From Leptolyngbya ohadii IS1 (GTDB lineage Bacteria > Cyanobacteriota > Cyanobacteriia > Elainellales > Elainellaceae): a stretch of 64,000 nt of DNA. Position numbers and translations under genes: made by a program. Below, piece after piece: positions 17,882 to 26,563 of the stretch. The stretch is from NCBI RefSeq assembly GCF_002215035.1, contig NZ_NKFP01000007.1, positions 228,275 through 292,274 on the forward strand, given 5' to 3'. The notes below the pieces were generated by a model that saw only the letters and a list, made by a program, of their open reading frames with translations, ran no database searches and had not been told where the DNA came from. Numbering within the stretch: the first letter of the stretch is position 1; each line of letters starts with the position of its first letter.

Positions 17882-19090
17882 TTAGAGGCTATCTATATAT
17901 TTCTGAGCTTCTTCAAGCGTTTTGAACCGCTCTGGATATCGGTCTTTCAATACCTGGGATATTTCCTTGCAGTCTCTATTCGGGTCGATCGTGATGTGGG
18001 GAGGTAGTTTAATTTTGTATAGATAGGGAGGATATTCCCCCTCTAGCTGTTCTTGAGTTAAATACTGTGCCTCACTTAAATCAGTTTTAAGAATGATCGC
18101 ACCGCTGAGATTAGTATTACTGAGGTTGGCAGGACCAAGGTTGCCAAAGCTGAGATCGGCAGTGAGGAGGTCAGCATCTTTGAGATTGACAGCGTGAATG
18201 TCGGCACCACTAAAGTCGGCACCTAAGAGGTGGGCACCTAAGAGGTTGGCATTGAAGAGGTTAGCATTGCTGAGATTAGCATAGTAAAGTTTGGCATAGC
18301 TAAGGTCGGTATATCTGAGGTTGATACCACTGAGGTTAGTACGGCTGAGGTCAGTACCACTAAGGTTAGTACCACTCAAACCGAGCTTCAATTCACTTAC
18401 TATCTCTGTTTCAGCCAAAAACCGAATTACGTTTGTCTTACGGGTTGAGTCTTTTTCTAGTCTTCGCAATATCGATAATGTCCTGGCTTGAATGACATCT
18501 TTAGCTGCATTAATCAACTCTTTTTGTTCATCTGTAATTGGTTCTACTGATGGATTATTGGGTAAATCATCTGCTGCTTTATTCTGCCGAACCGCAATTG
18601 CAATAATATTCCTATCAATCAGCAAGGTTGATATCCGATCGGAATAAGCTTGTAGTGCTTCTTCTTTGGCTGCCTCATCTGCCTGCTTTCGCTCTCGCTC
18701 TGCCGTTTCTTCTGCTTGTTTTTGCTGTAGTTTTGCCGCTTCTTCTGCTTGTTTTCGTTCTCGTGCTGCGGCTTCATTTGCTTGTTTTTGCTGCAACTGC
18801 TGAAGCCAAAAACCTAAAACCGCTAAAGCGAGTGGAACTCCCAGCAGGCTCAGAAAATCCCAAAGCGTCTTCCCAGACTGAATTTTGGTCGTCTCAGTGC
18901 TTTTAACTATCTGCCCACCTTGGTTCCGCTCTACCGTTCTGGAAATCTCCTCATCCTCTCTAAACCCAGTGCGATCGACCAGCTTTAATCGCCCATTTTC
19001 AATCCCCACAAATGCATACCCCAGTACGATTGCAGCAATTGCAGCTCCCGCCAGCGTCCATCGCCCTTTTCGCCCCAACAACCGTTTCAT
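17882..19090 (-). CDS. Pentapeptide-repeat membrane protein, paralogue 1
   Basis: 402 aa from ATG 19090, preceded by GGAG and GAGG. A membrane helix near residues 10-30 is followed by GIENGRLKLVDRTGFRED, a second membrane helix at about 80-100 (WDFLSLLGVPLALAVLGF), a Lys/Glu/Ala coiled coil rich in KQAEEAA and then about 20 pentapeptides of the A(D/N)Lxx type (residues about 245-350), which form a right-handed quadrilateral beta-helix. The last 50 residues are a separate cap. A close paralogue lies at 34275. The function of this architecture is not known; membrane sensing or scaffolding is possible. Confidence 0.85.
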   Translation of the reverse strand: MKRLLGRKGRWTLAGAAIAAIVLGYAFVGIENGRLKLVDRTGFREDEEISRTVERNQGGQIVKSTETTKIQSGKTLWDFLSLLGVPLALAVLGFWLQQLQQKQANEAAARERKQAEEAAKLQQKQAEETAERERKQADEAAKEEALQAYSDRISTLLIDRNIIAIAVRQNKAADDLPNNPSVEPITDEQKELINAAKDVIQARTLSILRRLEKDSTRKTNVIRFLAETEIVSELKLGLSGTNLSGTDLSRTNLSGINLRYTDLSYAKLYYANLSNANLFNANLLGAHLLGADFSGADIHAVNLKDADLLTADLSFGNLGPANLSNTNLSGAIILKTDLSEAQYLTQEQLEGEYPPYLYKIKLPPHITIDPNRDCKEISQVLKDRYPERFKTLEEAQKYIDSL

Positions 19091-19202
19091 GTCGCCTCTC
19101 CTCACTCTCAGCACAATTCTGGCACAAGGTTTACGAAAGGATGAGGGTTCGAGCCACGATCATCTGCACTATAATTCGATCGGCAAATTACCGGAAACCT
19201 TT

Positions 19203-19478
19203 ATGGACAAAGGCGAACTGGTCGATCAAATTGTAGAAAAAGTAGACGTGACCAGGAAAGAAGCTGAAGCCATCCTAACTGCTCTCACCGAGTCCATCAT
19301 GGAAGCCGTGGCAGAAGGCGATAAGGTCATGCTTGTTGGCTTCGGTACCTTCGAGCGTCACGAACGGCAGGCACGGGAAGGGCGTAATCCTCAGACCGGA
19401 CAAACTATCTCCATTCCTGCCTCTAAAGTCCCTGCCTTCTCTGCTGGAAAGGGCTTTAAGGATGCTGTAGCAGGGTAA
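19203..19478 (+). CDS. hup: HU family DNA-binding protein
   Basis: 91 aa, the usual HU length, starting MDKGELVDQIVEK at ATG 19203. It keeps the conserved helical body (KEAEAILTALTESI), the GFGTFERHERQAREGRNPQTG core and arm, and the terminal GKGFKDAV. HU dimers bend DNA and stabilise nucleoprotein complexes, including those of site-specific recombinases. Two strong terminators follow within 220 bp. The chromosome would carry its own HU, so this is likely an element-borne copy. Confidence 0.95.
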   Translation: MDKGELVDQIVEKVDVTRKEAEAILTALTESIMEAVAEGDKVMLVGFGTFERHERQAREGRNPQTGQTISIPASKVPAFSAGKGFKDAVAG

Positions 19479-19544
19479 ACGTTAGCCTGTTGTTGCACTA
19501 GGGCATCTTATAAGCATCACCATTGTTGGTGCATTCCTGAAGCT

Positions 19545-19573
19545 AGCCGACTGTCCTACCTGGTCGGCTTTTT
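19545..19573 (+). terminator. Rho-independent terminator after HU gene
   Basis: AGCCGAC and GTCGGCT form the stem with a 11-nt loop, followed by TTTTT. It lies 67 bp after the HU stop. Confidence 0.85.
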
Positions 19574-19656
19574 GCTATTTATCTATTCCTGTCGTTAGCC
19601 CGTTACTGCGTCTGGGCATACTTGCTGTTATTAGCAGACTTAAATTAATCTCCCAA

Positions 19657-19695
19657 AGCCCGATCGTCCCTTCCAATTGCACGGTCGGCTTTTTA
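19657..19695 (+). terminator. Second terminator after HU gene
   Basis: AGCCCGATCGT pairs with ACGGTCGGCT (one bulge and one G-T pair) and is followed by TTTTTA. This GATCG/CGGTC type of stem is the common terminator form of the region. Confidence 0.8.
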
Positions 19696-20042
19696 TTGGC
19701 AGTTAACCAGCTCAATAGCAAAACCCCTCAAACCAGTGGGTGGTCGAGGGGCATCGTAGTCATCTGTTGTGTGGAGCTATATTCTGCTTATAACTTTTAG
19801 TATGGCTGCAAATAAGCGGATTGTGGGCAAAAGTCTCTTAATTGAACAGTAAAGACAGAATGAACCCGGTGTCCTGATCGCTGTTTTCCATCGCCCTTTT
19901 TATCCAAGAATGGCTTTATATCAGAAGCAGGAGCGATTGCGCTTGATGCAACGCGTAGAATTTGAAATGCTTCAGCCAGTTTTTACATAACTTGCTCTTG
20001 AGTTCAATTTGGCTTCTGGCAAGATTACAGCAACTTCTCGCA
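19696..20042. other. Intergenic, no gene seen
   Basis: 347 bp between the HU terminators and the end of the leftward SH3 gene. No supported reading frame or repeat was seen. Confidence 0.4.
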
Positions 20043-20885
20043 TTATTTGAGGAGTTCTGAATAGATCCATCCCGTTTGCCCATTGACCTGAACTTGATAC
20101 CAAAGCTGCTCAGAGCTGTTGGTTTGCTTAGCCAGGATCTTTACCGAAGTCCCATTGGAAATTTTTGCAATGGTTTCGACCTCTGTGCTGGGCTGAATTC
20201 TCAAATTCGCATAGCCATCCTCTGCTTGAACTATTCGATCTTGAGAGGAAGACGGTTCGCTGAATTGGCTGGAACTGGGCATTTCAGCCGACTGGTCTTG
20301 TAAATCTCCCCATTCTTCTTCAAGGACGTTCAGCCTGCGAATCGCCTCATCGCTTTGAATGCCCCACTGGTGAGGAGCCATCATGCCGCGACCACAGATA
20401 ATTCCTCCCCGAAATCCAATAAAAGAGCAAGCCCCTTTGACCTCACCTTTTGGCTCAAGACCATTACCTTGATGCTTATAGAGCGTGTTGACGTAGAACC
20501 CTCGTTGTAGCAGTTGTTCGTCTGTAAGACCACTTCCAATCCAGACATTTTGTAGAAAACCCTTTAAGAAGGAGTCGGAGAGAATAAAATCTCTGAGTTT
20601 TTGATTTTCAGGCGGTAGGAATGATTGGAAGTCGTCTGAATTGTTTGCTAGATGTTCTTCCTGCGTTTGCTGAACAGTTTTTGAGCTTTGGACATCTGGC
20701 TGTGGGAGAGACGAGGCTTGAGAGTTATGATCACTGGATTGAGTAACTTCAGTCTGAGAAGGAGTTGAAGTCTGAGGTACCGACGTACAGGAGACCGTCG
20801 TTGCAACAACTAGTCCAGTAAGGACAGAACTTATATTCAGGGCACGAAAACTGGAAACTTGCTTCACCAGGAAAATGACTAACAC
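20043..20885 (-). CDS. Exported SH3b-domain lipoprotein-like protein
   Basis: 280 aa. The N-terminus has a hydrophobic segment ending in VVATTVSCTS, a plausible though imperfect lipobox with Cys33. A Ser/Gln/Thr-rich linker (about 35-85), a middle region with two cysteines (about 110-170) and a C-terminal SH3b domain (about 215-280: YANLRIQPSTEVETIAKISNG... GWIYSELLK) follow. It should act at the cell wall or periplasm. It is transcribed alone. The SH3b domain is of the same class as that of the 15314 gene but the rest is different. Confidence 0.75.
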   Translation of the reverse strand: MLVIFLVKQVSSFRALNISSVLTGLVVATTVSCTSVPQTSTPSQTEVTQSSDHNSQASSLPQPDVQSSKTVQQTQEEHLANNSDDFQSFLPPENQKLRDFILSDSFLKGFLQNVWIGSGLTDEQLLQRGFYVNTLYKHQGNGLEPKGEVKGACSFIGFRGGIICGRGMMAPHQWGIQSDEAIRRLNVLEEEWGDLQDQSAEMPSSSQFSEPSSSQDRIVQAEDGYANLRIQPSTEVETIAKISNGTSVKILAKQTNSSEQLWYQVQVNGQTGWIYSELLK

Positions 20886-21322
20886 TACAATTCAATTGTG
20901 CCCTTACAATAATATTGTCTAACTCAATAGAATAAAGTTGAGTTAAAGGTTGAGCATTTTGTTGATGAATATTTTGTGTATGTAGAAAGGTATGAATTTG
21001 CACATGATTTAGATTACTTCCTTGTATAACTCACACTTGTTAAGCAGTGGAGTAAGTGCCTTTTGTTTCACCTTCTATGATTTGAGCATCGGAGTAGTGT
21101 GAGATTCATACCATAATGCGCCTAACATCTTCCGAGGTATGGTGCATGTGCTAGGAGTCGATGCCTCACACTGCTGCCGCAGGTAGGTTGGCACTCCATA
21201 GAGCTTCATCAAGTATTACTTTGCAATATGAAGTTTTTGCTACATTAATCTATTAGTGAGTTGAAAGAATTTTAGAGACTGGAATAATTACAAGAAGCTT
21301 TGACAGCCTTCTAACTATCGTT
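20886..21322. other. Intergenic, divergent promoters expected
   Basis: 437 bp, AT-rich, between divergent genes. It must hold both promoters but no strong -35/-10 pair or operator could be assigned. No gene seen. Confidence 0.4.
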
Positions 21323-21787
21323 ATGTTAAGCAAGTCTATATTTTCCAATTCTCCCCAGTCCTCACGTGCTGCTGTTTTACCCACTTCTCAAGGAACCAGA
21401 GATAGAGACGATTTCTTGAGTAGCGCTAAACTGATCGGGACTCTTCGAGCTAACTCAACGCCAGCCACGCTTAGGATAAGAGGCAAGCTCGATCGCAACG
21501 ATCGGGTTGATTATTTCAGGATAGACGTTGCGCCAGGTGCAGCATTTTCAACCCAAATTGATAGCGGTACAATTCGAGGAGGACGCATAAGAGCTACCTC
21601 CTACGTCGAGGTTCCTGGACAACCGCTGCAAAAATCTCAAACAGTGATCTACCGTCCTGGCTCCTACTCTCAGGAAACTAGCGTGCCATTTGTGAATAAC
21701 CTAGGCTTTACGCTTCGCATTTATACCGAAGTGCGAAATTTAAGCAACAGAGCTGTTCGGTACAACTCTCAATCCCTTTTCCGGTAA
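21323..21787 (+). CDS. Small exported-type protein with PPC-like beta domain
   Basis: 154 aa. After a low-complexity start the sequence reads LIGTLRANSTPATLRIRGKLDRNDRVDYFRIDVAPGAA, the style of bacterial pre-peptidase C-terminal (PPC) domains in which a charged turn precedes DYFRIxV. Similar short proteins are common in cyanobacteria, often with unknown function. No classical signal peptide. Placement is alone between two leftward units. Confidence 0.6.
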   Translation: MLSKSIFSNSPQSSRAAVLPTSQGTRDRDDFLSSAKLIGTLRANSTPATLRIRGKLDRNDRVDYFRIDVAPGAAFSTQIDSGTIRGGRIRATSYVEVPGQPLQKSQTVIYRPGSYSQETSVPFVNNLGFTLRIYTEVRNLSNRAVRYNSQSLFR

Positions 21788-21981
21788 GCACCCATAAGCC
21801 CTGGCAATAGCTGGGAAAGTGAATAAACGATGTTGGTCTGTTTATAGTTCCTTGAGTAAAGGCGCGGTAGCGGCAGGGCAGTGCTGGGGATAGTTTCCGT
21901 ACTTACTCTGTAGGCAATAGCCCGCAAAGCAACATAAAGTGCAATAACTGGACTGGAGGTGCCTCTGATTAATGTCAGTTC

Positions 21982-22009
21982 GGAAGACTCGGTAGTCCAG
22001 GAGTCTTCC
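21982..22009. terminator. Stem-loop between convergent genes
   Basis: GGAAGACTC and GAGTCTTCC form a 9-bp perfect stem with a 10-nt loop, followed rightward by ATTTTGTCTT. It is placed to end transcripts of the small PPC-like gene and could also serve the leftward resolvase-like gene. Confidence 0.6.
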
Positions 22010-22030
22010 ATTTTGTCTTGCAAATAAGCT

Positions 22031-24268
22031 TTACTCCTTACCCTTACTCGCCACAAACGTTTCATAAATCGACTTCAAGCCTTCCTTTTCTCGTCCCCGG
22101 TTATGGTGTGCGTTGGTCGTGCCCATGCGCTCATTATGCTGATGCACCTGCTCCAGCACCTCAGGACGTGCCTCAAACCAGGGCTTGACCTTCGTGAAAT
22201 TGTTTGTGCCTGACATATCCGCAATCACCTGATAGGAGACAAACCAGCGGTCTTTCGGGTCAGTACAGGATTCGTTGTGCAGCATGATCGCTTCAAGTGC
22301 AAACCCAATCCGATCGTTTGGCGAAAGCTTCTTACGGCTAGCAGGTTTACGATCCGGCTTTGCTGATACTGGCGACGGGGCAGGAACAGGACTTGCCGGT
22401 GAAGGAACTGCTACAGGTTGTGCCGGGGCGATCGCCGGAGTAGTCGCCGGACTAGGTGCCGCTGCCGCTGCTGGAGATGAACCGAGATCGATCGAAGTAG
22501 CCCCCAGAGCAATTAACCTGAACTGATTGAGATGATCCTGTGCGGCTTGAAGTTGCCCCTTAAGCCGATCGCATTCAGTCTGCAAGGGCATTAGTTGCTC
22601 AACCTGAGCCTGAAGCCGATCTCGTTCCTGCTCAACCTGAGAGAGGCGATCGCCCAACTGTTTCACTTCCTGTCCCAATAACCGGACGGATTCCCGTTCT
22701 CCCTGAGTGTCCTGAAGTTGCCCTCTCAAAGCAGACAATTCCTGCATCAGTGGGGCAAGCAATTCATTAAATCCCGTCGCCTGACTCGTCGATGATACAG
22801 GTTCACTCTCCTCAATATCAGCACTCGCTAAGTTTTGCAGGATTTGATTGAGCAATGTCTGATAACTCTTACCCTTCGGCAGTTCCAGCCCTAACTTCTC
22901 TGCCGCCGCCGCCAGGTCATCCACATTCACTGATAACTCCTTCAGCTTCGGCTTGCTCTGCCGTTTGGGACGATCGTTCTTCGGCTGAGTCTCCACCGGC
23001 TGCTTACTGGGCAACACTTCTAACTGCTGGGCGATCGCCTCCACCATGTCATGTAAGGGGGTCATCGTTTGGTCATCCTCCAGGGTTTGGTCATCACTCT
23101 CGCTATCACTGTCACTACTGTTTTCCACCACTTCAAGCTGCTCATTTGCCTTTAGCTGATCTTCCACCTGAGTTTGTGTGGGAGAGGGCAGTGGAGGATT
23201 AGCCATGAGCTTGATGCCCGATGCCGTGATGGGATTGCCTGCATCGTCCACCAGGCGGTAGCCGAAGTAATGCGTGGTCGAGCTGCTATTAGGAGCATCC
23301 CTCATCTCATTGGCTTCAACGTGCCCCAAATAGAACTGCAAGAATCGCTGCTCATTTGCCCCCTGATTAGGCAACCAGTAATAAATAATCATGCGAGCAT
23401 AAGCACCCCTCAGCCGATGCACGGACACCGACTGAAATCCAGGCAGAATGGGCAATATTTCAGTCTTTTGGAAGTGCTGCTTCACTCTGGTATTGACCCG
23501 TGCCCTGAAGTTTTTAACAAGCTGATCCTCACTCGTCAGTCCCTCCATCGCCTGTACCTGGGGCATTGCCCTGAACCTCTCGATCGCTTCCATCACCTCT
23601 TGAGCGGGCAATAGAGTGGCGATCGTATAAGCGACGGGCTGATCCTTCTTAAGCTGCCCATCAAAGGTCAGCACGTAGGGATGCTTAGCCGGGGAGAACT
23701 GACCTGATACAGCCACTTCTGTATGCCGTCTGCCTGTTACAGCAGCAATCCCGATCGCTAAAACTTCAGCTTCATCCGACTGCAAGAGTTCAGTTGCCTT
23801 CTCCAGGTACAGGTTGGGATTAAAGGGTTGAGGATTATCCTGCCGTTCATTGTTGCCGACATTGGTTGCCTTGCGATTGGCGAGGTACACGCTATTGTCA
23901 TACCGCATCAGGTCAAAGGCGATGTGATTGATCGTTCGGATCGGTTCACCTGTCCGTTGCTTCTGCCCCCTGAACAGGTAAGAGGTGTTCTCTGTCATGG
24001 GCAGCTTGCCCTGTTCAGCCGCTTCAGCAATCGCAGTCCGGTATTTGCTGAGATAGTTGGTAGTGCTGTTGCTGCCCCTGCCGTAGCCCTCTTCCAGCAT
24101 CGTGATTTCGTTCTCGCAAAGGGCTTCAATCTCTTGCGGGTCTTCGAGTTGAGCGAGCTGCTGAATGAAGTCCTGAACCAGGAACGATCGTTCATCGGTA
24201 GTGAGCTTGATGCGATCGTTCCTGTAGATACGCTGGAGGTAGTCCTGGATGATCTGAGTGCGGTCCAT
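22031..24268 (-). CDS. Telomere-resolvase (protelomerase)-like tyrosine recombinase, copy 1
   Basis: 745 aa. Residues 1-140 are an N-terminal helical DNA-grasping region (NSTTNYLSKYRTAI). The catalytic domain shows the tyrosine-recombinase set: GRRHTEV (R180/R181), GQLKK (K207), VSVHRLR (H284, R287), FYLGH (H316) and HYFGY (Y334 or Y337 as nucleophile). Order and spacing resemble ResT/TelK/TelA resolvases, which cut and reseal palindromic sites into hairpin telomeres. An acidic linker, a coiled coil (about 520-600) and a Pro/Ala linker lead to a C-terminal domain (about 645-740). A close paralogue lies at 61183. The exact activity, resolvase or recombinase, is inference. It ends a leftward operon of small genes. 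Confidence 0.75.
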   Translation of the reverse strand: MDRTQIIQDYLQRIYRNDRIKLTTDERSFLVQDFIQQLAQLEDPQEIEALCENEITMLEEGYGRGSNSTTNYLSKYRTAIAEAAEQGKLPMTENTSYLFRGQKQRTGEPIRTINHIAFDLMRYDNSVYLANRKATNVGNNERQDNPQPFNPNLYLEKATELLQSDEAEVLAIGIAAVTGRRHTEVAVSGQFSPAKHPYVLTFDGQLKKDQPVAYTIATLLPAQEVMEAIERFRAMPQVQAMEGLTSEDQLVKNFRARVNTRVKQHFQKTEILPILPGFQSVSVHRLRGAYARMIIYYWLPNQGANEQRFLQFYLGHVEANEMRDAPNSSSTTHYFGYRLVDDAGNPITASGIKLMANPPLPSPTQTQVEDQLKANEQLEVVENSSDSDSESDDQTLEDDQTMTPLHDMVEAIAQQLEVLPSKQPVETQPKNDRPKRQSKPKLKELSVNVDDLAAAAEKLGLELPKGKSYQTLLNQILQNLASADIEESEPVSSTSQATGFNELLAPLMQELSALRGQLQDTQGERESVRLLGQEVKQLGDRLSQVEQERDRLQAQVEQLMPLQTECDRLKGQLQAAQDHLNQFRLIALGATSIDLGSSPAAAAAPSPATTPAIAPAQPVAVPSPASPVPAPSPVSAKPDRKPASRKKLSPNDRIGFALEAIMLHNESCTDPKDRWFVSYQVIADMSGTNNFTKVKPWFEARPEVLEQVHQHNERMGTTNAHHNRGREKEGLKSIYETFVASKGKE

Positions 24269-24305
24269 AACGAGTGCTATGAAGTGGAGAAAGGGGGATA
24301 GCTAG

Positions 24306-24641
24306 TTAATAGGAGAACTTAGGGATCGATCGAACTCTGAATGTTCGGTCATCAGCAGGGTCAGAAAGCATTTGCTGAATCTTCAGATCCTTCTGGTACT
24401 GGGGGTCTTCCCGTAGAAACTGTTCATTGGCAGATTTCAGCCCTGCAATGTCCTCGTCGGACACATCATCGCTGTAGAGGGCATACTCATTTCGAGCATC
24501 TAGATAAGCTGCGAGCTGAACCAGATGACAGGCTTCAGCCGTTTGATACCGCTGACAGCCGTAACTCCGCTGAGTGTTGCTGTTCCAGTAGGGGCAATCG
24601 ATCGCCTGACAAACTAAAGTGCGTGGAGCAATCATAGGCAT
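24306..24641 (-). CDS. Cysteine-rich small protein upstream of resolvase-like gene
   Basis: 111 aa. The N-terminal half has four cysteines and a histidine (CQAIDCPYW, YGCQRYQ, EACH), suggesting a small zinc site; the rest is helical and acidic. Gap to the resolvase-like gene is 37 bp. Family unknown; a partner or regulator of the recombinase is a reasonable guess from position. Confidence 0.55.
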   Translation of the reverse strand: MPMIAPRTLVCQAIDCPYWNSNTQRSYGCQRYQTAEACHLVQLAAYLDARNEYALYSDDVSDEDIAGLKSANEQFLREDPQYQKDLKIQQMLSDPADDRTFRVRSIPKFSY

Positions 24642-24668
24642 TAGGGTGTGAAGGGTGTAGAGGTGGAA

Positions 24669-24869
24669 TTAATCTGGCAGCAAAATCTCATTGGTGTTCT
24701 TGCAGAAGAGGACTTCTTTGCCCAGTTCCAGGCAGAACACCTTCACCAGCTCAAACTGGTCTGTACGGTCGTCATATTGCAGGTTGACGGTCTTTTCCTC
24801 TTTCCACTGGGACTCGGTGTGTTTAATCGTGACCGTCACGGTTCTAAGCCTTAAGTTAGGGTCTGTCAT
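24669..24869 (-). CDS. Small hypothetical protein of resolvase-like operon
   Basis: 66 aa, beta-rich (LRLRTVTVTIKHTESQWKEEKTVNLQYDD), no known domain. It lies between the cysteine-rich gene and the frameshifted gene with gaps of 27 and 3 bp, so it is part of the same leftward operon. Confidence 0.55.
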   Translation of the reverse strand: MTDPNLRLRTVTVTIKHTESQWKEEKTVNLQYDDRTDQFELVKVFCLELGKEVLFCKNTNEILLPD

Positions 24870-24872
24870 GGG

Positions 24873-25147
24873 TTAGCGTTTCCTGCCATTCACGGTATAA
24901 ACTGCTGCCTTTTGAATTGCTCTGGGTCTGCCGTGGCTGCGAGAGTGGGAGATACCTACTTCCCGGAGGACTGCAACCAGCTCATCGATCGTGAGTTGGT
25001 GCAGCTCCTCTGTCACCGGGGCACCGTCCCCGGCAAGGTAACGGTCTCGAAACTCCTGCAATGTTCATTCTTCAGGCTATCGGGCAGGGTCGTGAAGAAC
25101 TGCCGCCAGTCTTTTTGATTGATTTTGATGCGAGTTGAAGCAGTCAT
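24873..25147 (-). pseudogene. Small basic protein gene split by a frameshift
   Basis: From ATG 25147 a frame reads MTASTRIKINQKDWRQFF to a stop at 25013. A second frame, entering near 25061, reads LQEFRDRYLAGDGAPVTEEL through a helical region to a basic tail and stops at 24873. Joining the two at a short T run (one missing base) gives a single protein of about 90 aa that reads smoothly. It may be a recent frameshift, a sequencing error or programmed slippage. Confidence 0.5.
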
Positions 25148-25204
25148 GCGGGTATGGATTTAAGCGTGAACTGGAGAAGCGTTTAGGGATGTGGAAGCTA
25201 GTTG

Positions 25205-25585
25205 CTAACGACTGCTGGTACGAGTACTGGCTAAAGATTGCTGCCTGCGCTTTGTTCGCTTCTTGGACATAGAGCTAATATCAACAGTGCCCTTATCAGG
25301 GGCAATCGCCTCCTGCACCACCTCCTGCACCAGCGGCAGCGGTAGCAGCAGCGTTACGACTGGATCACTAACAGCAGCAGCTCCAGCAGATTGGATGGTT
25401 GTTGGAGCAGATTCAGTTACTTGAACAAGCTGATGAGTTTCAGCAGGTTGAACAAACTGAACAGGCTTGCTGGGGCGACGGTGGCGCACAATTAAGCCCT
25501 GCACGAACAATGAGCCATACAGGGCAACAGCGCCCGTGACGAGAGCTTCAGCCATCAGCGTGAGCAAGTCTTGAGCATTTAGCAT
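25205..25585 (-). CDS. Small membrane protein, first gene of resolvase-like operon
   Basis: 126 aa. One N-terminal membrane helix (about 8-30) is followed by a Val/Gln/Pro-rich region and a basic tail (SKKRTKRRQQSLASTRTSSR). No family recognised. It is the promoter-proximal gene of the leftward operon whose promoter-like elements lie at 25698-25726. Confidence 0.5.
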   Translation of the reverse strand: MLNAQDLLTLMAEALVTGAVALYGSLFVQGLIVRHRRPSKPVQFVQPAETHQLVQVTESAPTTIQSAGAAAVSDPVVTLLLPLPLVQEVVQEAIAPDKGTVDISSMSKKRTKRRQQSLASTRTSSR

Positions 25586-25697
25586 GGGTGGAAATCTCCA
25601 GATAGGGGCAAATGGGTGTAGCGATTTGCAGAAGGTAAAAGCTTGAGGACAGTGGGCAAATCAGGCGATCGGTGCAGGTGCCTTGTCCATGCTCATA

Positions 25698-25726
25698 AGA
25701 TTACAGCCAATACTTGTATAAATCAA
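25698..25726 (-). promoter_or_regulatory. Candidate promoter of resolvase-like operon
   Basis: On the minus strand TTGATT (25726-25721) and TAATCT (25703-25698) are separated by 17 bp, a good sigma-70-type arrangement. It would give a leader of about 100 nt before the 126-aa gene. The flanking DNA repeats the word GTATAA. Confidence 0.45.
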
Positions 25727-25810
25727 GCTGTATAAGCTAAAGATTTATAAGGGAGCTAGCAGGAAGAGCGATCGAAGCTAGGTGATAGTGTCTTCAATGC
25801 TTTACCCATA

Positions 25811-25919
25811 CAGACTTCCCGCCCTACCGGGCTGGGTACTGTGTCTGTACTAAACTATAATGCCAGTCGCTTCTCCTGGGTTCTAAAGGTCTTCCTCAGG
25901 GGAACGACTGGCTTTCCTC
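25811..25919 (+). ncRNA. Candidate small RNA, hairpin-terminator family copy A
   Basis: CCC-GCCC, loop TACC, GGGC-T-GGG forms the first hairpin (25818-25836), enclosed by ACAGAC/GTCTGT. A second long hairpin (25862-25912, arms GCCAGTCG...CGACTGGC with further pairing inward) is followed by TTTCCTC. The minus strand has no T tail, so the unit reads rightward. Four or five units of the same plan occur at 26895, 33999, 36195, 36456 and 37255. Confidence 0.5.
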
Positions 25920-25936
25920 ATGTCCAGTGGATTGTG

Positions 25937-26287
25937 CTATTTATCGTTAGCACTCTTAATGCCTAGCTCCTGAACCAGCTCATTCTGATAGCGAACATAA
26001 AGAGTTCCTTCTGGTGCCAGGAGCCAGACATCGCCTGCCCAGCTCGTGCAGTACGGTTTGCCCAGAAAGATGTAGAGTTCATACTTGGAGAGCTTGCCCT
26101 GTTCAGACACTCTTCTCATGGCTCTCACCAATTCAACGCCTGTGGCAGTGCCATTCAGATTGATGGGGTCTGAGCATTCGACAGGCTTGGCTCTGAAGTA
26201 TTGCTGGAAGAGCATGACAGTAATACCGATCGCCATCCCCCAGCCTATCCATTCCAGTCTGGGGTTTCTAGTAAATATAAGCTTCAT
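25937..26287 (-). CDS. Hypothetical membrane-anchored protein
   Basis: 116 aa with one N-terminal membrane helix (about 12-28), then a domain (ELVRAMRRVSEQGKLSKYELYIFLGKPYCTSWAGDVWLL) whose GKP turn and following strands resemble the SmpA/BamE-type small fold. A role cannot be assigned. It lies 6 bp downstream of another small leftward gene. Confidence 0.55.
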   Translation of the reverse strand: MKLIFTRNPRLEWIGWGMAIGITVMLFQQYFRAKPVECSDPINLNGTATGVELVRAMRRVSEQGKLSKYELYIFLGKPYCTSWAGDVWLLAPEGTLYVRYQNELVQELGIKSANDK

Positions 26288-26293
26288 AGCACT

Positions 26294-26506
26294 TCATCCA
26301 GTGATAGCAGTGCTCTTGTTCCAGACCGTTGTGAACAGTTCCAGACCGGACTGATAGGGCAGAATATGACCTGCCAGCGTTATACGTTTCATGCCGTTAT
26401 AAGGGTGCATACTGGCAGCAATGATAGAGTTGCCGTCTCGCCAGCAATAGTTCAGGCTGTTCTGCTGAAGGGCTTCTTTCTGGTGCCGGGTCATGGGAAG
26501 AGTCAT
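26294..26506 (-). CDS. Small hypothetical protein
   Basis: 70 aa (ATG 26506, or ATG 26494 giving MTRHQKEALQQNSLNYCW). Mixed composition with no known domain. The 6-bp gap to the following gene in the same direction supports it as coding. Confidence 0.4.
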   Translation of the reverse strand: MTLPMTRHQKEALQQNSLNYCWRDGNSIIAASMHPYNGMKRITLAGHILPYQSGLELFTTVWNKSTAITG

Positions 26507-26563
26507 GCTTATAAGGATGATATTTCTTGACTTCCTTCACCCAATGGCGGCAGCCATCCTTAT

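Noticed and set aside
19140..19200. tRNA-like GGTTCGAGCC word upstream of HU
   Set aside because: No acceptor, D-arm or anticodon arm can be folded around it; no tRNA was supported elsewhere in the window.
21769..22065. Leftward 98-aa frame between the PPC-like gene and resolvase-like gene 1
   Set aside because: It overlaps both neighbours and the stem-loop at 21982 and has no protein character.
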